Assembly (NCBI GenBank): GCA_009692305.1
Contig: SHZK01000005.1
Location: 1-64,000, forward strand
Source: Gammaproteobacteria bacterium
Lineage (GTDB): Bacteria; Pseudomonadota; Gammaproteobacteria; Pseudomonadales; Pseudohongiellaceae
Length of the DNA stretch: 64,000 bases
Direction of reading: 5' to 3'
The notes beneath the pieces are model-generated. The model searched no databases. It was not told the origin of the DNA and worked only from the letters and a program-made list of their open reading frames with translations. This document shows positions 56,665 through 64,000 of the stretch, piece by piece. A program made the translations under genes and the position numbers. How positions within the stretch are numbered: position 1 is the stretch's first letter; each line of letters begins with the position of its first letter.

Positions 56665-57462
56665 TTAGCCAAAATACACCATACATTGACGCGAAAGTGC
56701 GCATAGTGTTCCGGTTTCATCGAATATTTTGCCGGATTGCTGGGTATATCCATCCGCCGCTGACTCTACATAAAAGTCCAGGTAGAACCATTCACTGCTG
56801 ATGGTTTCTGGAGGCACGATAAACTCAAGCGACCAGGTTAACGAACTCGCTGGCACTGGTGGCGTATCAAAATAAGACAGGAGTACTGGAGGAGGGATAT
56901 CACATATTGCCACCAGTTTCTCTGTCGGGAATGGACTCATGTCAGTCTTGTGCCTTACCCACATTGCAAGGTGACGTTGTTTGGTTCCAGAAAAAGGTAC
57001 ACCGCCGCTGACCCAGTATCCTTCGAAATAGTCGAGAAAGCGTGGCTGCCGTTTCGCATGCGTTGCGAATGCAACACCCTGTGCGCGCGGAATGGGGTTA
57101 AAGCTTGCTTCTGCGGGGATGCTGAGTGCAGTGCGTGGATTTCCAAAGACACCCATCGCTTGTAATCCTATGACGCCACCAGCCATAACATCCGCGCTCA
57201 TTTGCGTTACATTTTTTCCCGTGCGCTGAATTCTTGCCGCCACAGTTATCTCGCCCGGGGGAATCGGTGCGATAAATGACACCATGAGCGAACGCATTGG
57301 TTGCCTGGATTGCAATTGTTTGCGCATCGCAGTAACAGCGAATGCTGAAGCAATACCGCCGAAAGCAGATCGACCCTGCGACCATGCTTCATCAAAATGA
57401 GTGGAATTGTCTGTGCTTTGTTCCAGCATTTGCAGGATGCTTAAAAAATCTGTTTGCTGCAT
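56665..57462 (-). CDS. Acyl-CoA thioesterase-family protein (double hotdog)
   Basis: 265 residues resembling TesB-like thioesterases in two hotdog halves: the first with SQGRSAFGGIASAFAVTAM and MVSFIAPIPPGEITVAARIQ, the second with LSYFDTPPVPASSLTWSLEF and the closing EWFYLDFYVESAADGYTQQS. It would hydrolyse acyl-CoA thioesters in the cytoplasm. It is the only clearly cytoplasmic enzyme in this exported-protein cluster. Confidence 0.85.
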   Translation of the reverse strand: MQQTDFLSILQMLEQSTDNSTHFDEAWSQGRSAFGGIASAFAVTAMRKQLQSRQPMRSLMVSFIAPIPPGEITVAARIQRTGKNVTQMSADVMAGGVIGLQAMGVFGNPRTALSIPAEASFNPIPRAQGVAFATHAKRQPRFLDYFEGYWVSGGVPFSGTKQRHLAMWVRHKTDMSPFPTEKLVAICDIPPPVLLSYFDTPPVPASSLTWSLEFIVPPETISSEWFYLDFYVESAADGYTQQSGKIFDETGTLCALSRQCMVYFG

Positions 57463-57597
57463 ATTTCCCGGTACTCTGCAAAGCTTCGCACTCTGCTCAA
57501 TTGCTCAAAAGTGGTGGAATGTGTAAAATTCGTTGGCGTTGAATTTCACCAAGCTGACGCTCTAAATAAACTACCCTGAATTTGCGAGTCGCAGGCA

Positions 57598-58203
57598 ATG
57601 AAGCTGTTCACTACCATCAAGCTGCTGTGCTTGCGCGTAACTATCGTGCTTATGTGCTCGTCATTGAATGGGGTATCTGCACAGTCTCTCAACCCAGCGC
57701 TACATCGACAAGCTGCAGATGTTAATGGATTTACAACAAATACCAAAACAATACCACTCGATGATGCAGTGCTGGCGGATGCACCCACAAGCTTAAACCT
57801 GCAGTTTCCGCAACGTGTGCGTCTGGTCAAATTAACCCTGCGTAAAGAGAGCAGTGACTGGGTGGATATTAATTTTCGTTACAGTCCGCGTGTGGAAGCA
57901 GCGTTTACCTTGCCCTTACCCAGCCTGACAGCAGCGACTTACTATACAGCTGATTGGGCCATCCTGAGTGCGAATGATCAGCTGGTGCGGGGCAGTTTTA
58001 GTTTCTCTTTTGGCCCTGATGCGAAACCGCCATCGATTGAAAGGGAAGCCAACGAATTATTGCTGCAATTACGCTATGGCGATACCAATGTGCGTTCGGT
58101 ACCGCCGCCGCCCACACAGATCATCATCAATCAGGATCCACCGCAATATGATCCGCCGTTTACCATCATTCTGGACGGTGCCTCAGTACCGATACCGCGC
58201 TAG
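57598..58203 (+). CDS. CopC-fold exported protein, second copper-site-less paralogue
   Basis: 201 residues. The signal peptide ends GVSAQ. The domain (VLADAPTSLNLQFPQRVRLV; YYTADWAILSANDQLVRGSF; FSFGPDAKPPS) parallels the protein at 56099 (SFGPGAIPPS). There is no His at the mature N-terminus and SANDQ where CopC has DGH. A Pro-rich tail (SVPPPPTQIIINQDPPQYDP) follows. It converges with the next gene, the two stop codons overlapping in CTAG. Confidence 0.7.
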   Translation: MKLFTTIKLLCLRVTIVLMCSSLNGVSAQSLNPALHRQAADVNGFTTNTKTIPLDDAVLADAPTSLNLQFPQRVRLVKLTLRKESSDWVDINFRYSPRVEAAFTLPLPSLTAATYYTADWAILSANDQLVRGSFSFSFGPDAKPPSIEREANELLLQLRYGDTNVRSVPPPPTQIIINQDPPQYDPPFTIILDGASVPIPR

Positions 58204-59150
58204 GGATTTACATTCACTGTGATGTATTGATCGTGGAACAGTCCACCGTCATCAGCGCGCGCCCATAACACATATGTGCCAGGGGTATCAAAAGTTGCGG
58301 TCACTTCATACAAGTTGTCTGCTGGAATAGGTGGCGGTGTCCACAACGGTCCCCAAGGTGAGTTGGCCGATGTGCGAGTGTCTTCCCAGGATTTGACTTG
58401 GGGTGGATTGAAAACGACATTTCCTTGTCCTCTGTATTTGTTCCAGGACAAGAACAGGCCGTTAGACTTGCCTACAGTAGTACGTCGAGGCGGAGTCAGC
58501 ATGCGTGTCTTTAGGTCAATTGCCACATTTTCCTCGGTTGCCTGGCGTGGTTTGGGAAGGCCGTCATCGTCCACCCTCGCTACCACTATCAGTGCCGCAC
58601 CGACGCGAACATTGCGTACTTGAGTGGAATTGCTGCTGTCCCCGACCAGTGTAATTGCGGGAGGGACGTTGGCTCTCGATTCCGGGCTGCTGGTTCCAGC
58701 ACCAAGAGAACCTGTCTCGGATGCGATAACCATATTGTCTATCATGTAGTCTGTGGCCAGTGTGGCATATGCCCGATTTGCTTCGCCATTGTGCGAGACG
58801 TTCCACACCAACTCGCGATCACCCCAGTTAGATGGTACAACTACCTCAAACGTGAATCGATTGCGCCGGGGCAGGAAGTGAGTCGGCTGCCCGCGATCAG
58901 CTTCTCCAGGACTGAAGAAATTATTCTCCCCGACCAGAATGTCGGGTTGTTCTTCCCAGTTTTCATTCATATAACCAAAGATAAAACTGAAGGTGCCATC
59001 AGAATTTTCCCGCCAGCCCTCGTATCCAGGCTGAATCTCATCACCACTGCGATAAGTAGGCTGGGCAAAACACCCTTGCGCGGCGAGGATAATTGCCATG
59101 AAGCCAATAGCGGGGAAAACGCGGTGATTAAATTTGGCAATCGTTGGCAT
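58200..59150 (-). CDS. FGYMN-type secreted protein, copy 2
   Basis: 316 residues. Signal peptide (IGFMAIILAAQGCFAQ) and the motif series FGYMNENWEEQPDI, GENNFFSPGEADRGQPTHFL, PRRNRFTFEV, GSLGAGTSSPESRANVPP and RADDGGLFHDQYITV. The sequence closely follows the product of 59289. Proteins of this kind occur in many bacteria beside cytochrome c or copper-oxidase-like genes; no function is established. The end is beta-rich and Ig-like (TFDTPGTYVLWARADDGG). Confidence 0.75.
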   Translation of the reverse strand: MPTIAKFNHRVFPAIGFMAIILAAQGCFAQPTYRSGDEIQPGYEGWRENSDGTFSFIFGYMNENWEEQPDILVGENNFFSPGEADRGQPTHFLPRRNRFTFEVVVPSNWGDRELVWNVSHNGEANRAYATLATDYMIDNMVIASETGSLGAGTSSPESRANVPPAITLVGDSSNSTQVRNVRVGAALIVVARVDDDGLPKPRQATEENVAIDLKTRMLTPPRRTTVGKSNGLFLSWNKYRGQGNVVFNPPQVKSWEDTRTSANSPWGPLWTPPPIPADNLYEVTATFDTPGTYVLWARADDGGLFHDQYITVNVNP

Positions 59151-59235
59151 ACTGCCTCTGGTAAATTTAAAACATGTCCTTACGAAGTTGTTTTTCTTTC
59201 ATTCGTTATGTGAGCCGGTCACTTTAACTTCAGGC

Positions 59236-59262
59236 AAAAAAAGGGCGGAAGTTCCGCCCTTT
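59236..59262 (-). terminator. Terminator between the two FGYMN genes
   Basis: AAGGGCGG / CCGCCCTT stem (59241-59248 with 59254-59261) and, on the minus strand, a T-run corresponding to the A-run 59236-59242. It ends transcription from the copper monooxygenase-like gene and first FGYMN gene, so the second FGYMN gene needs its own promoter or read-through. Confidence 0.88.
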
Positions 59263-59288
59263 ACGTTCCAATAATCAAGCGAACATAG

Positions 59289-60227
59289 CTATTCGCTTAC
59301 CTGCACGGTAATGTAACCGTCATGATAGAGACCGCCGTCATCAGCGCGCCCCCAAAGCACATAGGTGCCCGGTTCGGTAAACGTGGCGGTAACTGCGTAA
59401 TTGCCATCCTCAGGTACTGCGGGTGGTAACCATAGTGCTCCCCACGGTGAATTTGCCGAGCTGCGGGCATCTTCCCAGGGCTTGGGCAGTGGTGGGTCAA
59501 TAATCACTTCACCGGGGCCGCGATACTTGTTCCAGGACAGGAATAAGCCATTGATCTTGCCAACAGTTATTCGGAAAGGCGGTTGCATCATGCGCCGCTG
59601 CAAGTCTTCTGCGGTAATCGTTGCGCCGCGTCGAGATTTTGGTAAACCATCATCCATAACATTAGTTATGAGAGAGATTGGTTCTCCGACCCGTGCTGTG
59701 CGTACCTGGTCGCCAACTACGGTGACTACCGGAGGGACATTGGAGCGTGATTCCGGGCTGCTGGTGCCTGCTCCCAATGATCCGGTTTCAGACGCTATTA
59801 CCATGTTATCCACCAGGTAATCTTCCTTGAGCGTGGCAAAAGCCTTACGCTCCACGCCGTTTACCCGAAGAGTCCACACCAACTCACGATCACCCCAATC
59901 TGCCGGCACAGTAACTTCAAAATTGAAGCGATTACGGCGCGGCAAGAAATGAGTGGGCTGGCCGCGATCGGCCTCGCCTGGCTCAAAAAAATTATTTTCA
60001 CCAATTTCTACATCCGGCTCCTCTGACCAGTTTTCATTCATGTATCCGAACATGAAACTGAAAGTGCCATCGGCATTGGGGCGCCAGCCTTCATACGCGG
60101 GTTCAACATGCTGACCCCGCTGGTAGGTGTCGGCGAACAGTGCCGAAGGAGAAACTAATAAATAGACCGCCAGCAGCAGAGCAGAGCGGATGCCTCTGCT
60201 GCCAAATCCACTAGTTTGTGCTGTCAT
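59289..60227 (-). CDS. FGYMN-type secreted protein, copy 1
   Basis: 312 residues with a signal peptide (LLLAVYLLVSPSALFA) and the same conserved blocks as the gene at 58200: FGYMNENWSEEPDV, GENNFFEPGEADRGQPTHFL, RNRFNFEVTVP, ETGSLGAGTSSPESRSNVPP, LFLSWNKYRGPG and RADDGGLYHDGYITV. It starts eight bases after the cytochrome c/copper monooxygenase-like gene and is surely co-transcribed with it, so the two products probably act together in the periplasm or at the outer membrane. Confidence 0.75.
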   Translation of the reverse strand: MTAQTSGFGSRGIRSALLLAVYLLVSPSALFADTYQRGQHVEPAYEGWRPNADGTFSFMFGYMNENWSEEPDVEIGENNFFEPGEADRGQPTHFLPRRNRFNFEVTVPADWGDRELVWTLRVNGVERKAFATLKEDYLVDNMVIASETGSLGAGTSSPESRSNVPPVVTVVGDQVRTARVGEPISLITNVMDDGLPKSRRGATITAEDLQRRMMQPPFRITVGKINGLFLSWNKYRGPGEVIIDPPLPKPWEDARSSANSPWGALWLPPAVPEDGNYAVTATFTEPGTYVLWGRADDGGLYHDGYITVQVSE

Positions 60228-60235
60228 ACTTGTGC

Positions 60236-61684
60236 CTAATTGCTCACTGCGACTTCGGTGGAGTCAGCTTCAGCCTCTTCCCCAATCGGTGCAACCAGCG
60301 GCGCCAGGCACAGCGGGCAACCAATAACGTGATCATTCGGTCCGAGGTTCAGGACTTGACGTCGCTCTTCCATGGCTTCGAAAAACTGCTCGTCACTCAG
60401 GGTTACACGAATACCAAGATCGATAAACATGTTGGTAACAGAGCGGTTGCCAGAACCCTGCCAGTTGCGCGGATCGGGTACGTTCGGGTTGGTTTCGGTA
60501 TTATTCATGTAACCAACGATATGCAGAATGGTGCCTTTAGGCAGTAATGGGGCTGCATGATCTTCGTAAGGGTAGCCACGTACCCAGTTATGGTCATAGC
60601 CTACGCATGACAATGTTTCTACGGTATAGCCCCAGATCGCTTCCAGGCACATACGCTCGCCAGGTGCGTGCAGATGCGGTTCGAAAGTGACTATTTTGGT
60701 GTGCGCGTTAAGCACGGTATAGGCATGCAATTCCTGGTCTTTCTGATTGCCAGTGATGCTGATGTCTACGCCATTGCCCAGACCGATAAAGGCGTTCTGG
60801 TATTTTGGTTGGTAGTCCTTGTCGTGGAAGCGGAAACCAACTTCCAGGTGGCCAGTAGTATCGCGACCATTGGAATGCAGGTGCACAGAGTCGGACACGA
60901 TATAAGAGCCGGCTTTCAACAGGCGGCCGGCGTCTTCGTCGAAGATGTCTGCGTTACGACCGACTTCATGCACTGGCCATGGCAGAGACGGCCCAGGGGC
61001 GCGTTCGCCTTTCTCGTCAACCATGGCTGTGCCCCAGATCATGTGGTGGAATATGTAGCGTCCACCTACTGTTTCTCGGCCACTGCCGGCCTGATTATCG
61101 ACGTCATTCACTTCCACGATTTCAACAGACTTTACGAACCGGTCTTCTGTCAGCCCGGTGGGGATATAGTCAATCTCGCCCCACCAGTCAGCAGTGCCGG
61201 CAAGCTTGGTGATATCGTTCATGCGCACGACCAGATCCGGTTCGCCAGCAGTCCACTTGATGCTGTCATCGAATGAGAGCGCAGCAGGCGCATCAGCTGG
61301 ATCACCTTTCGGTGTGCCGCTGCGAGCCCATGCGGATACCTTTGCGAGCTCTTCTTCAGTCAGTGATGGATCATCTTTATAATCCTGAATTCCGATATCC
61401 TTTTCCATGTACCAGGGCGGCATCGCACCAGCACGGTCGCGCAAACCAGTCTTGTATTCAATGAGTCCGGCAAAAGGCGCTACTTCATCGAAAGTCACCA
61501 ATGGCATCGGACCGGCGCCACCAGCCCGGTGACAGTTCTGGCAGCTGCGCTGCAGAATTGGTTCGATATCCTTGTGAAAAGTGACCTCGTCGGATTGGGC
61601 ACTGCTGATGCTAGGCACGAGCCAAAGGCTTGCCAGCAAGGCATTTCCTAAACCTAAGAATGTCTTTGCGAAAAGATTGCGCAT
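60236..61684 (-). CDS. Cytochrome c / type II copper monooxygenase-like fusion protein
   Basis: 482 residues. A signal peptide (FLGLGNALLASLWLVP) is followed by a cytochrome c-like domain with CQNCH at 48-52 and candidate Met ligands (AGPMPL, GAMPPWYM). The second half resembles the two-copper PHM/DBM ascorbate-dependent monooxygenase fold: FHHMIWG (HHM motif), VHLHSNG, EPHLHAPGERM with His-x-His and a later Met, and YDHNW. A Cys pair (GCPLC) lies near the C-terminus. Such fusions have no characterised substrate. The heme may supply the electrons that ascorbate provides in the animal enzymes (inference). Confidence 0.8.
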   Translation of the reverse strand: MRNLFAKTFLGLGNALLASLWLVPSISSAQSDEVTFHKDIEPILQRSCQNCHRAGGAGPMPLVTFDEVAPFAGLIEYKTGLRDRAGAMPPWYMEKDIGIQDYKDDPSLTEEELAKVSAWARSGTPKGDPADAPAALSFDDSIKWTAGEPDLVVRMNDITKLAGTADWWGEIDYIPTGLTEDRFVKSVEIVEVNDVDNQAGSGRETVGGRYIFHHMIWGTAMVDEKGERAPGPSLPWPVHEVGRNADIFDEDAGRLLKAGSYIVSDSVHLHSNGRDTTGHLEVGFRFHDKDYQPKYQNAFIGLGNGVDISITGNQKDQELHAYTVLNAHTKIVTFEPHLHAPGERMCLEAIWGYTVETLSCVGYDHNWVRGYPYEDHAAPLLPKGTILHIVGYMNNTETNPNVPDPRNWQGSGNRSVTNMFIDLGIRVTLSDEQFFEAMEERRQVLNLGPNDHVIGCPLCLAPLVAPIGEEAEADSTEVAVSN

Positions 61685-61900
61685 ATTGCTACCCCATTAA
61701 TAGCAGATAATAAAATAGTCGGCGATGAAGCCAGAGCGAGTTAAATAAACTTGGGAATTGTAGCAGCTTTTACTTCGAATTTGAACGCTCGCTCGGTGTA
61801 ACTTGCGCACTATGATCAAGGATTTAGCGATTTGAGCTGACTGATTTTGAAATGCCTTACTGAAAACTGGAATTTACGGCAAATTGCGCAGGGTTTTGCT

Positions 61901-62674
61901 TCAGCGTTTCGGTCCGCGCAGTAAGGCCCACAAGTTGCTACTGGCCAGCAAGCTCGCGAACAAGATTAATAATGCGAAGCTAAACCATTGAACTGCATAA
62001 GATAAATTTTGATTAACATCAGGATTTACAGCTGGCCAGTGACGTACCAGCGTGCCAGCTTGGTCAGCGGTCAGTCGAACTTCGAATGGAAACAACGGTT
62101 CGCCTAGGATTTCCGACAACACGTCGATTTCAAGACTGCGAACTCGTAAAGGCCATGTCGAGGGATCGATTTCACTGTCAAAAACCCGGGCGTTGGCACC
62201 TGGTACATGAATCTGGGCGGTTACTGTCACAGGTCCGGCAACTGGACGCAGATCCGGGGGCGTGCCCTGAGGCAGAATACCGGTAGTCCATCCGCGATGG
62301 ACCAGAACCAGTTGACCGTTGCTGGCAAGGCGCAATGGTGTCACGACACCATAGCCAATTTGCGCTTCAAAGAATTCAGCCAGCAGCAGGATTGAGTGGG
62401 AGTTATCATATCCGCCACGCAGCGTGACATGGCGGTTTTGCATTTCGGGGTTGGCAGGGTGCAGGTGGCCGACAGGAATCTCTTCCACGGGTGGAGCAGA
62501 ATCCCGCAACTCCAACTCCAGCGCGCGTTGTGCGTCGACTTTTTCGGCAGCGCGGTCCAACTGCCAGATCCCAAGTCGGGCGAACGCAAACACCGTCATC
62601 AAAACGCAGGCAGTCACCAGCCAGTTTATGCGAATGTGAAACCCACCGAGGGCGTGATTGGAGTGTAGCTGCAT
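61901..62674 (-). CDS. SURF1 family cytochrome oxidase assembly protein
   Basis: 257 residues with one helix at each end (INWLVTACVLMTVFAFARLG; AVQWFSFALLILFASLL) around a periplasmic domain. Hallmarks are LGIWQLDRAAEK, RHVTLRGGYDN, VLVHRGW and the C-terminal NLSYAVQWF. SURF1 assists heme a insertion into oxidase subunit I. Here it is not beside cox genes but between DUF6644 genes and the cytochrome c/copper protein. Confidence 0.92.
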   Translation of the reverse strand: MQLHSNHALGGFHIRINWLVTACVLMTVFAFARLGIWQLDRAAEKVDAQRALELELRDSAPPVEEIPVGHLHPANPEMQNRHVTLRGGYDNSHSILLLAEFFEAQIGYGVVTPLRLASNGQLVLVHRGWTTGILPQGTPPDLRPVAGPVTVTAQIHVPGANARVFDSEIDPSTWPLRVRSLEIDVLSEILGEPLFPFEVRLTADQAGTLVRHWPAVNPDVNQNLSYAVQWFSFALLILFASLLASSNLWALLRGPKR

Positions 62675-62838
62675 GCTTGAATCCCTGGAGTATTGCCAAT
62701 AACCAATCCTGGTTCGCTGGCACTGGGTGACATTAATGTGTTCGATGCAACTCGTGAGTCGACAAGTTGGATAAGCAAGAGGGCCGAGAGCCTAATGCAG
62801 AAGCAGGCGTAATTCAACCAGCGGACGTGGCGTGCACA

Positions 62839-63345
62839 TCAGCACCATGCGCACCAATGATAGGGCGGGCGATAATAGGTTATCAGACGTCCGCAAATTA
62901 TAACGGCACACCAGCATGCCAGAGATACAGCCGCAATGAAGCGGGCGCGAGTTGGTGCGGATGCATGCGCGGGTGTGGCCCGGGTGGCAGCCGCAGTGGT
63001 TGCGTAAAACAGCAGCATGTTTATTCCAGCCAGTAGCATGAACAAGAATTTGCTCTGCACTGCAGGGTTATACAAGTACTGATCAGGCGCAGAGCTGAGA
63101 AACATGGTGCCAGTTACTACATTTAACAGATAGCCAGCCACTCCGATTGGCACCAGCTTATGCAATTCGATGAGCGGAATAGCCTTGCCCATGCCAAGCA
63201 TGCGCAGATCGAACACTCCCACTGTGCCAAACAGCAGGCACAGGCCAATAAAATGCAGGGATTCGATCACCGGCCAACCCCAGGTCGAATGCATAAACTG
63301 GTATATGCCTATGGATTGCGAAAACTGCAGTAACAATTCGATCAT
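62839..63345 (-). CDS. DUF6644-type membrane protein, third copy
   Basis: 168 residues from ATG 63345, where alignment with the other copies begins; an upstream in-frame start at 63408 would add 21 residues and overlap the preceding gene. It has the His in ESLHFIG, FDLRMLG, ELHKL, SKFLF and CGRLI conserved set. The C-terminus ends YHWCAWC, two Cys and a His that could bind metal. It overlaps no neighbour and follows the fourth copy by seven bases. Confidence 0.82.
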   Translation of the reverse strand: MIELLLQFSQSIGIYQFMHSTWGWPVIESLHFIGLCLLFGTVGVFDLRMLGMGKAIPLIELHKLVPIGVAGYLLNVVTGTMFLSSAPDQYLYNPAVQSKFLFMLLAGINMLLFYATTAAATRATPAHASAPTRARFIAAVSLACWCAVIICGRLITYYRPPYHWCAWC

Positions 63346-63352
63346 GTCTCTC

Positions 63353-63844
63353 TCAGAAGAAGCGTGATGCCAGCAAGACACTATTGGTATAAGCCAGAAA
63401 GCGGCCACCCGTAATGGTAATAATCCATAATAAAAATGTTAGGAAGGCAAGTTTGACGATCAGCCGATTGTGTGTGGCTGCGGTGTCTGCTTGCGCGAGG
63501 AAATTCTGGAAATATCGGCTAATCAGCAATGCCATGGTCAAGGCCAGTAATTTTACATAGAACACTGGATTCGTAAGCGCCTTTGCCGGATAAGCAAGCA
63601 AAAGGCCAATACCGGATAGCACAATCAGCCCCACGCACCACCAGTGCAGAGGATAAAACTTGCGCAGCGGGGCAAGCGGGATGGAGGCGGCGAAACCGGT
63701 CAGGCGCAAGCTGATAGCGATATTAATGCCAACGACGAAACCCATGGCGACTGCATGCAAGGTCAATACACTGAAAAATGCCGGGCCGGATTCCCTCAGC
63801 CAGTTACTGAGCCCGGTTGCTTCCAGTCTAGCCAGGGTTTCCAG
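63353..63844 (-). CDS. DUF6644-type membrane protein, fourth copy, unusual start
   Basis: The family pattern is clear (LHAVAMG, SLRLTG in place of DLRxLG, PLHWW, VKLLAL, GGRFLAY). The only in-frame start that gives the same N-terminal length as the third copy is CTG 63844-63842. GGGAGAA lies nine bases upstream and the reading begins ETLARLEATGLSNWLRESG. A TTG at 63766 would cut into the first helix. Alternatively the gene starts at ATG 63860 and one A of the AAAA run (63845-63848) is surplus. I favour CTG, weakly. Confidence 0.7.
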   Translation of the reverse strand: METLARLEATGLSNWLRESGPAFFSVLTLHAVAMGFVVGINIAISLRLTGFAASIPLAPLRKFYPLHWWCVGLIVLSGIGLLLAYPAKALTNPVFYVKLLALTMALLISRYFQNFLAQADTAATHNRLIVKLAFLTFLLWIITITGGRFLAYTNSVLLASRFF

Positions 63845-63885
63845 TTTTCAGTTCTCCCATGCTTGCTTGCTGCATCTCGCGGCGA

Positions 63886-64000
63886 TCACGCGATCAGTGG
63901 ATCGATAAATTGTTCCATGGTCGCGCGCAGTGCAGCATCCGGCAAGCGACCGCGCGCAGCAACCACATTGTCTTCAGCATGATGGGGTTTGGTCGTGCCA
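63886..64000 (-). CDS. Aldo/keto reductase, C-terminal fragment
   Basis: The last 37 codons of a gene running off the right edge. PGTTKPHHAED-type ending is visible (GTTKPHHAEDNVVAARGRLP, then DAALRATMEQFID), the usual C-terminal NADPH-binding loop of aldo/keto reductases. TGA at 63888-63886 ends it 26 bases before ATG 63860 of the following gene. Catalytic residues are outside the window. Confidence 0.8.
   Translation of the reverse strand, partial: GTTKPHHAEDNVVAARGRLPDAALRATMEQFIDPLIA

Noticed and set aside
60668-61276. 202-codon plus-strand frame opposite the cytochrome c/copper protein
   Set aside because: The minus strand carries CxxCH and copper motifs in frame; the plus frame has no coherent features.
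62675-62838. Possible gene between SURF1 and the third DUF6644 gene
   Set aside because: No frame longer than shadow length with a ribosome binding site; treated as spacer.

Overview
This 64 kb window reads as the chromosome of an aerobic gammaproteobacterium, probably a marine or oligotrophic type. The evidence is a recognisable rpoS, a bacterioferritin/Bfd pair next to FeoAB, UbiC, CtaA and SURF1 for an aa3-type oxidase, a PIN-PhoH protein, and many SDR, acyl-CoA dehydrogenase and CoA-transferase genes. There are no rRNA or tRNA genes, no CRISPR array and no prophage. The only mobile-element trace is the 3' end of an IS3-family transposase at the left edge.

Layout. 0-10 kb: IS3 remnant, secreted FG-GAP/VCBS protein (-), an interrupted DUF1631 gene, a PqaA-like secreted protein, then a cytochrome c DUF1592/1588-type gene and its Tat-exported DUF1501 partner, each split by a one-base frameshift. 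10-14 kb: PilZ protein, MltB-like transglycosylase, heme A synthase, saccharopine-dehydrogenase-like reductase. 14-20 kb: membrane-anchored AraC-type regulator, four tandem 12-bp repeats, two DUF6644 membrane proteins plus a 59-aa membrane protein, a NIPSNAP-like protein (-) and a secreted helical-repeat protein. 20-26 kb: PIN-PhoH, cysE (-), a truncated mshM-like ATPase fused to the end of a heavily damaged 7TMR-DISM hybrid histidine kinase. 26-34 kb: NTF2-like protein, GT39 glycosyltransferase, feoAB (-), a Fur-box promoter driving bfd, then bfr and a Ppx/GppA enzyme. 34-41 kb: OmpA/OprF-like porin, ubiC, rpoS with a two-hairpin leader, CaiB-type CoA transferase, a YtrA-type regulator with its ABC exporter operon, and a very small transcription unit. 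41-50 kb: GNAT/aminotransferase pair, a four-gene oxidoreductase operon (MDR, two SDRs, acyl-CoA dehydrogenase), an MTAN-like/spore-photoproduct-lyase-like pair, an SDR. 49.7-56 kb: copCD, a winged-helix membrane regulator (-), a Do-family protease, a serine hydrolase, a nitroreductase. 56-64 kb: a mostly minus-strand periplasmic redox/copper cluster: aldo/keto reductase (partial), two DUF6644 proteins, SURF1, a cytochrome c / type II copper monooxygenase-like fusion, two paralogous FGYMN secreted proteins, and two CopC-fold proteins that lack the copper histidine.

How the genes fit together. Three themes recur: iron uptake and storage under Fur (feoAB, bfd, bfr); terminal oxidase and copper biology (ctaA, SURF1, copCD, CopC-like proteins, copper monooxygenase-like protein, DUF6644); and acyl-CoA or carbonyl catabolism. 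The most promising uncharacterised system is the 56-64 kb copper/cytochrome cluster. Next is the nucleosidase-like / radical-SAM pair at 46.9-48.7 kb. Lesions (in-frame stops, one-base shifts, a fusion deletion) concentrate at 1.8-9.6 kb and 22.2-25.8 kb, while housekeeping genes are intact. This suggests genuine gene decay there, although assembly error at short homopolymers must be excluded.
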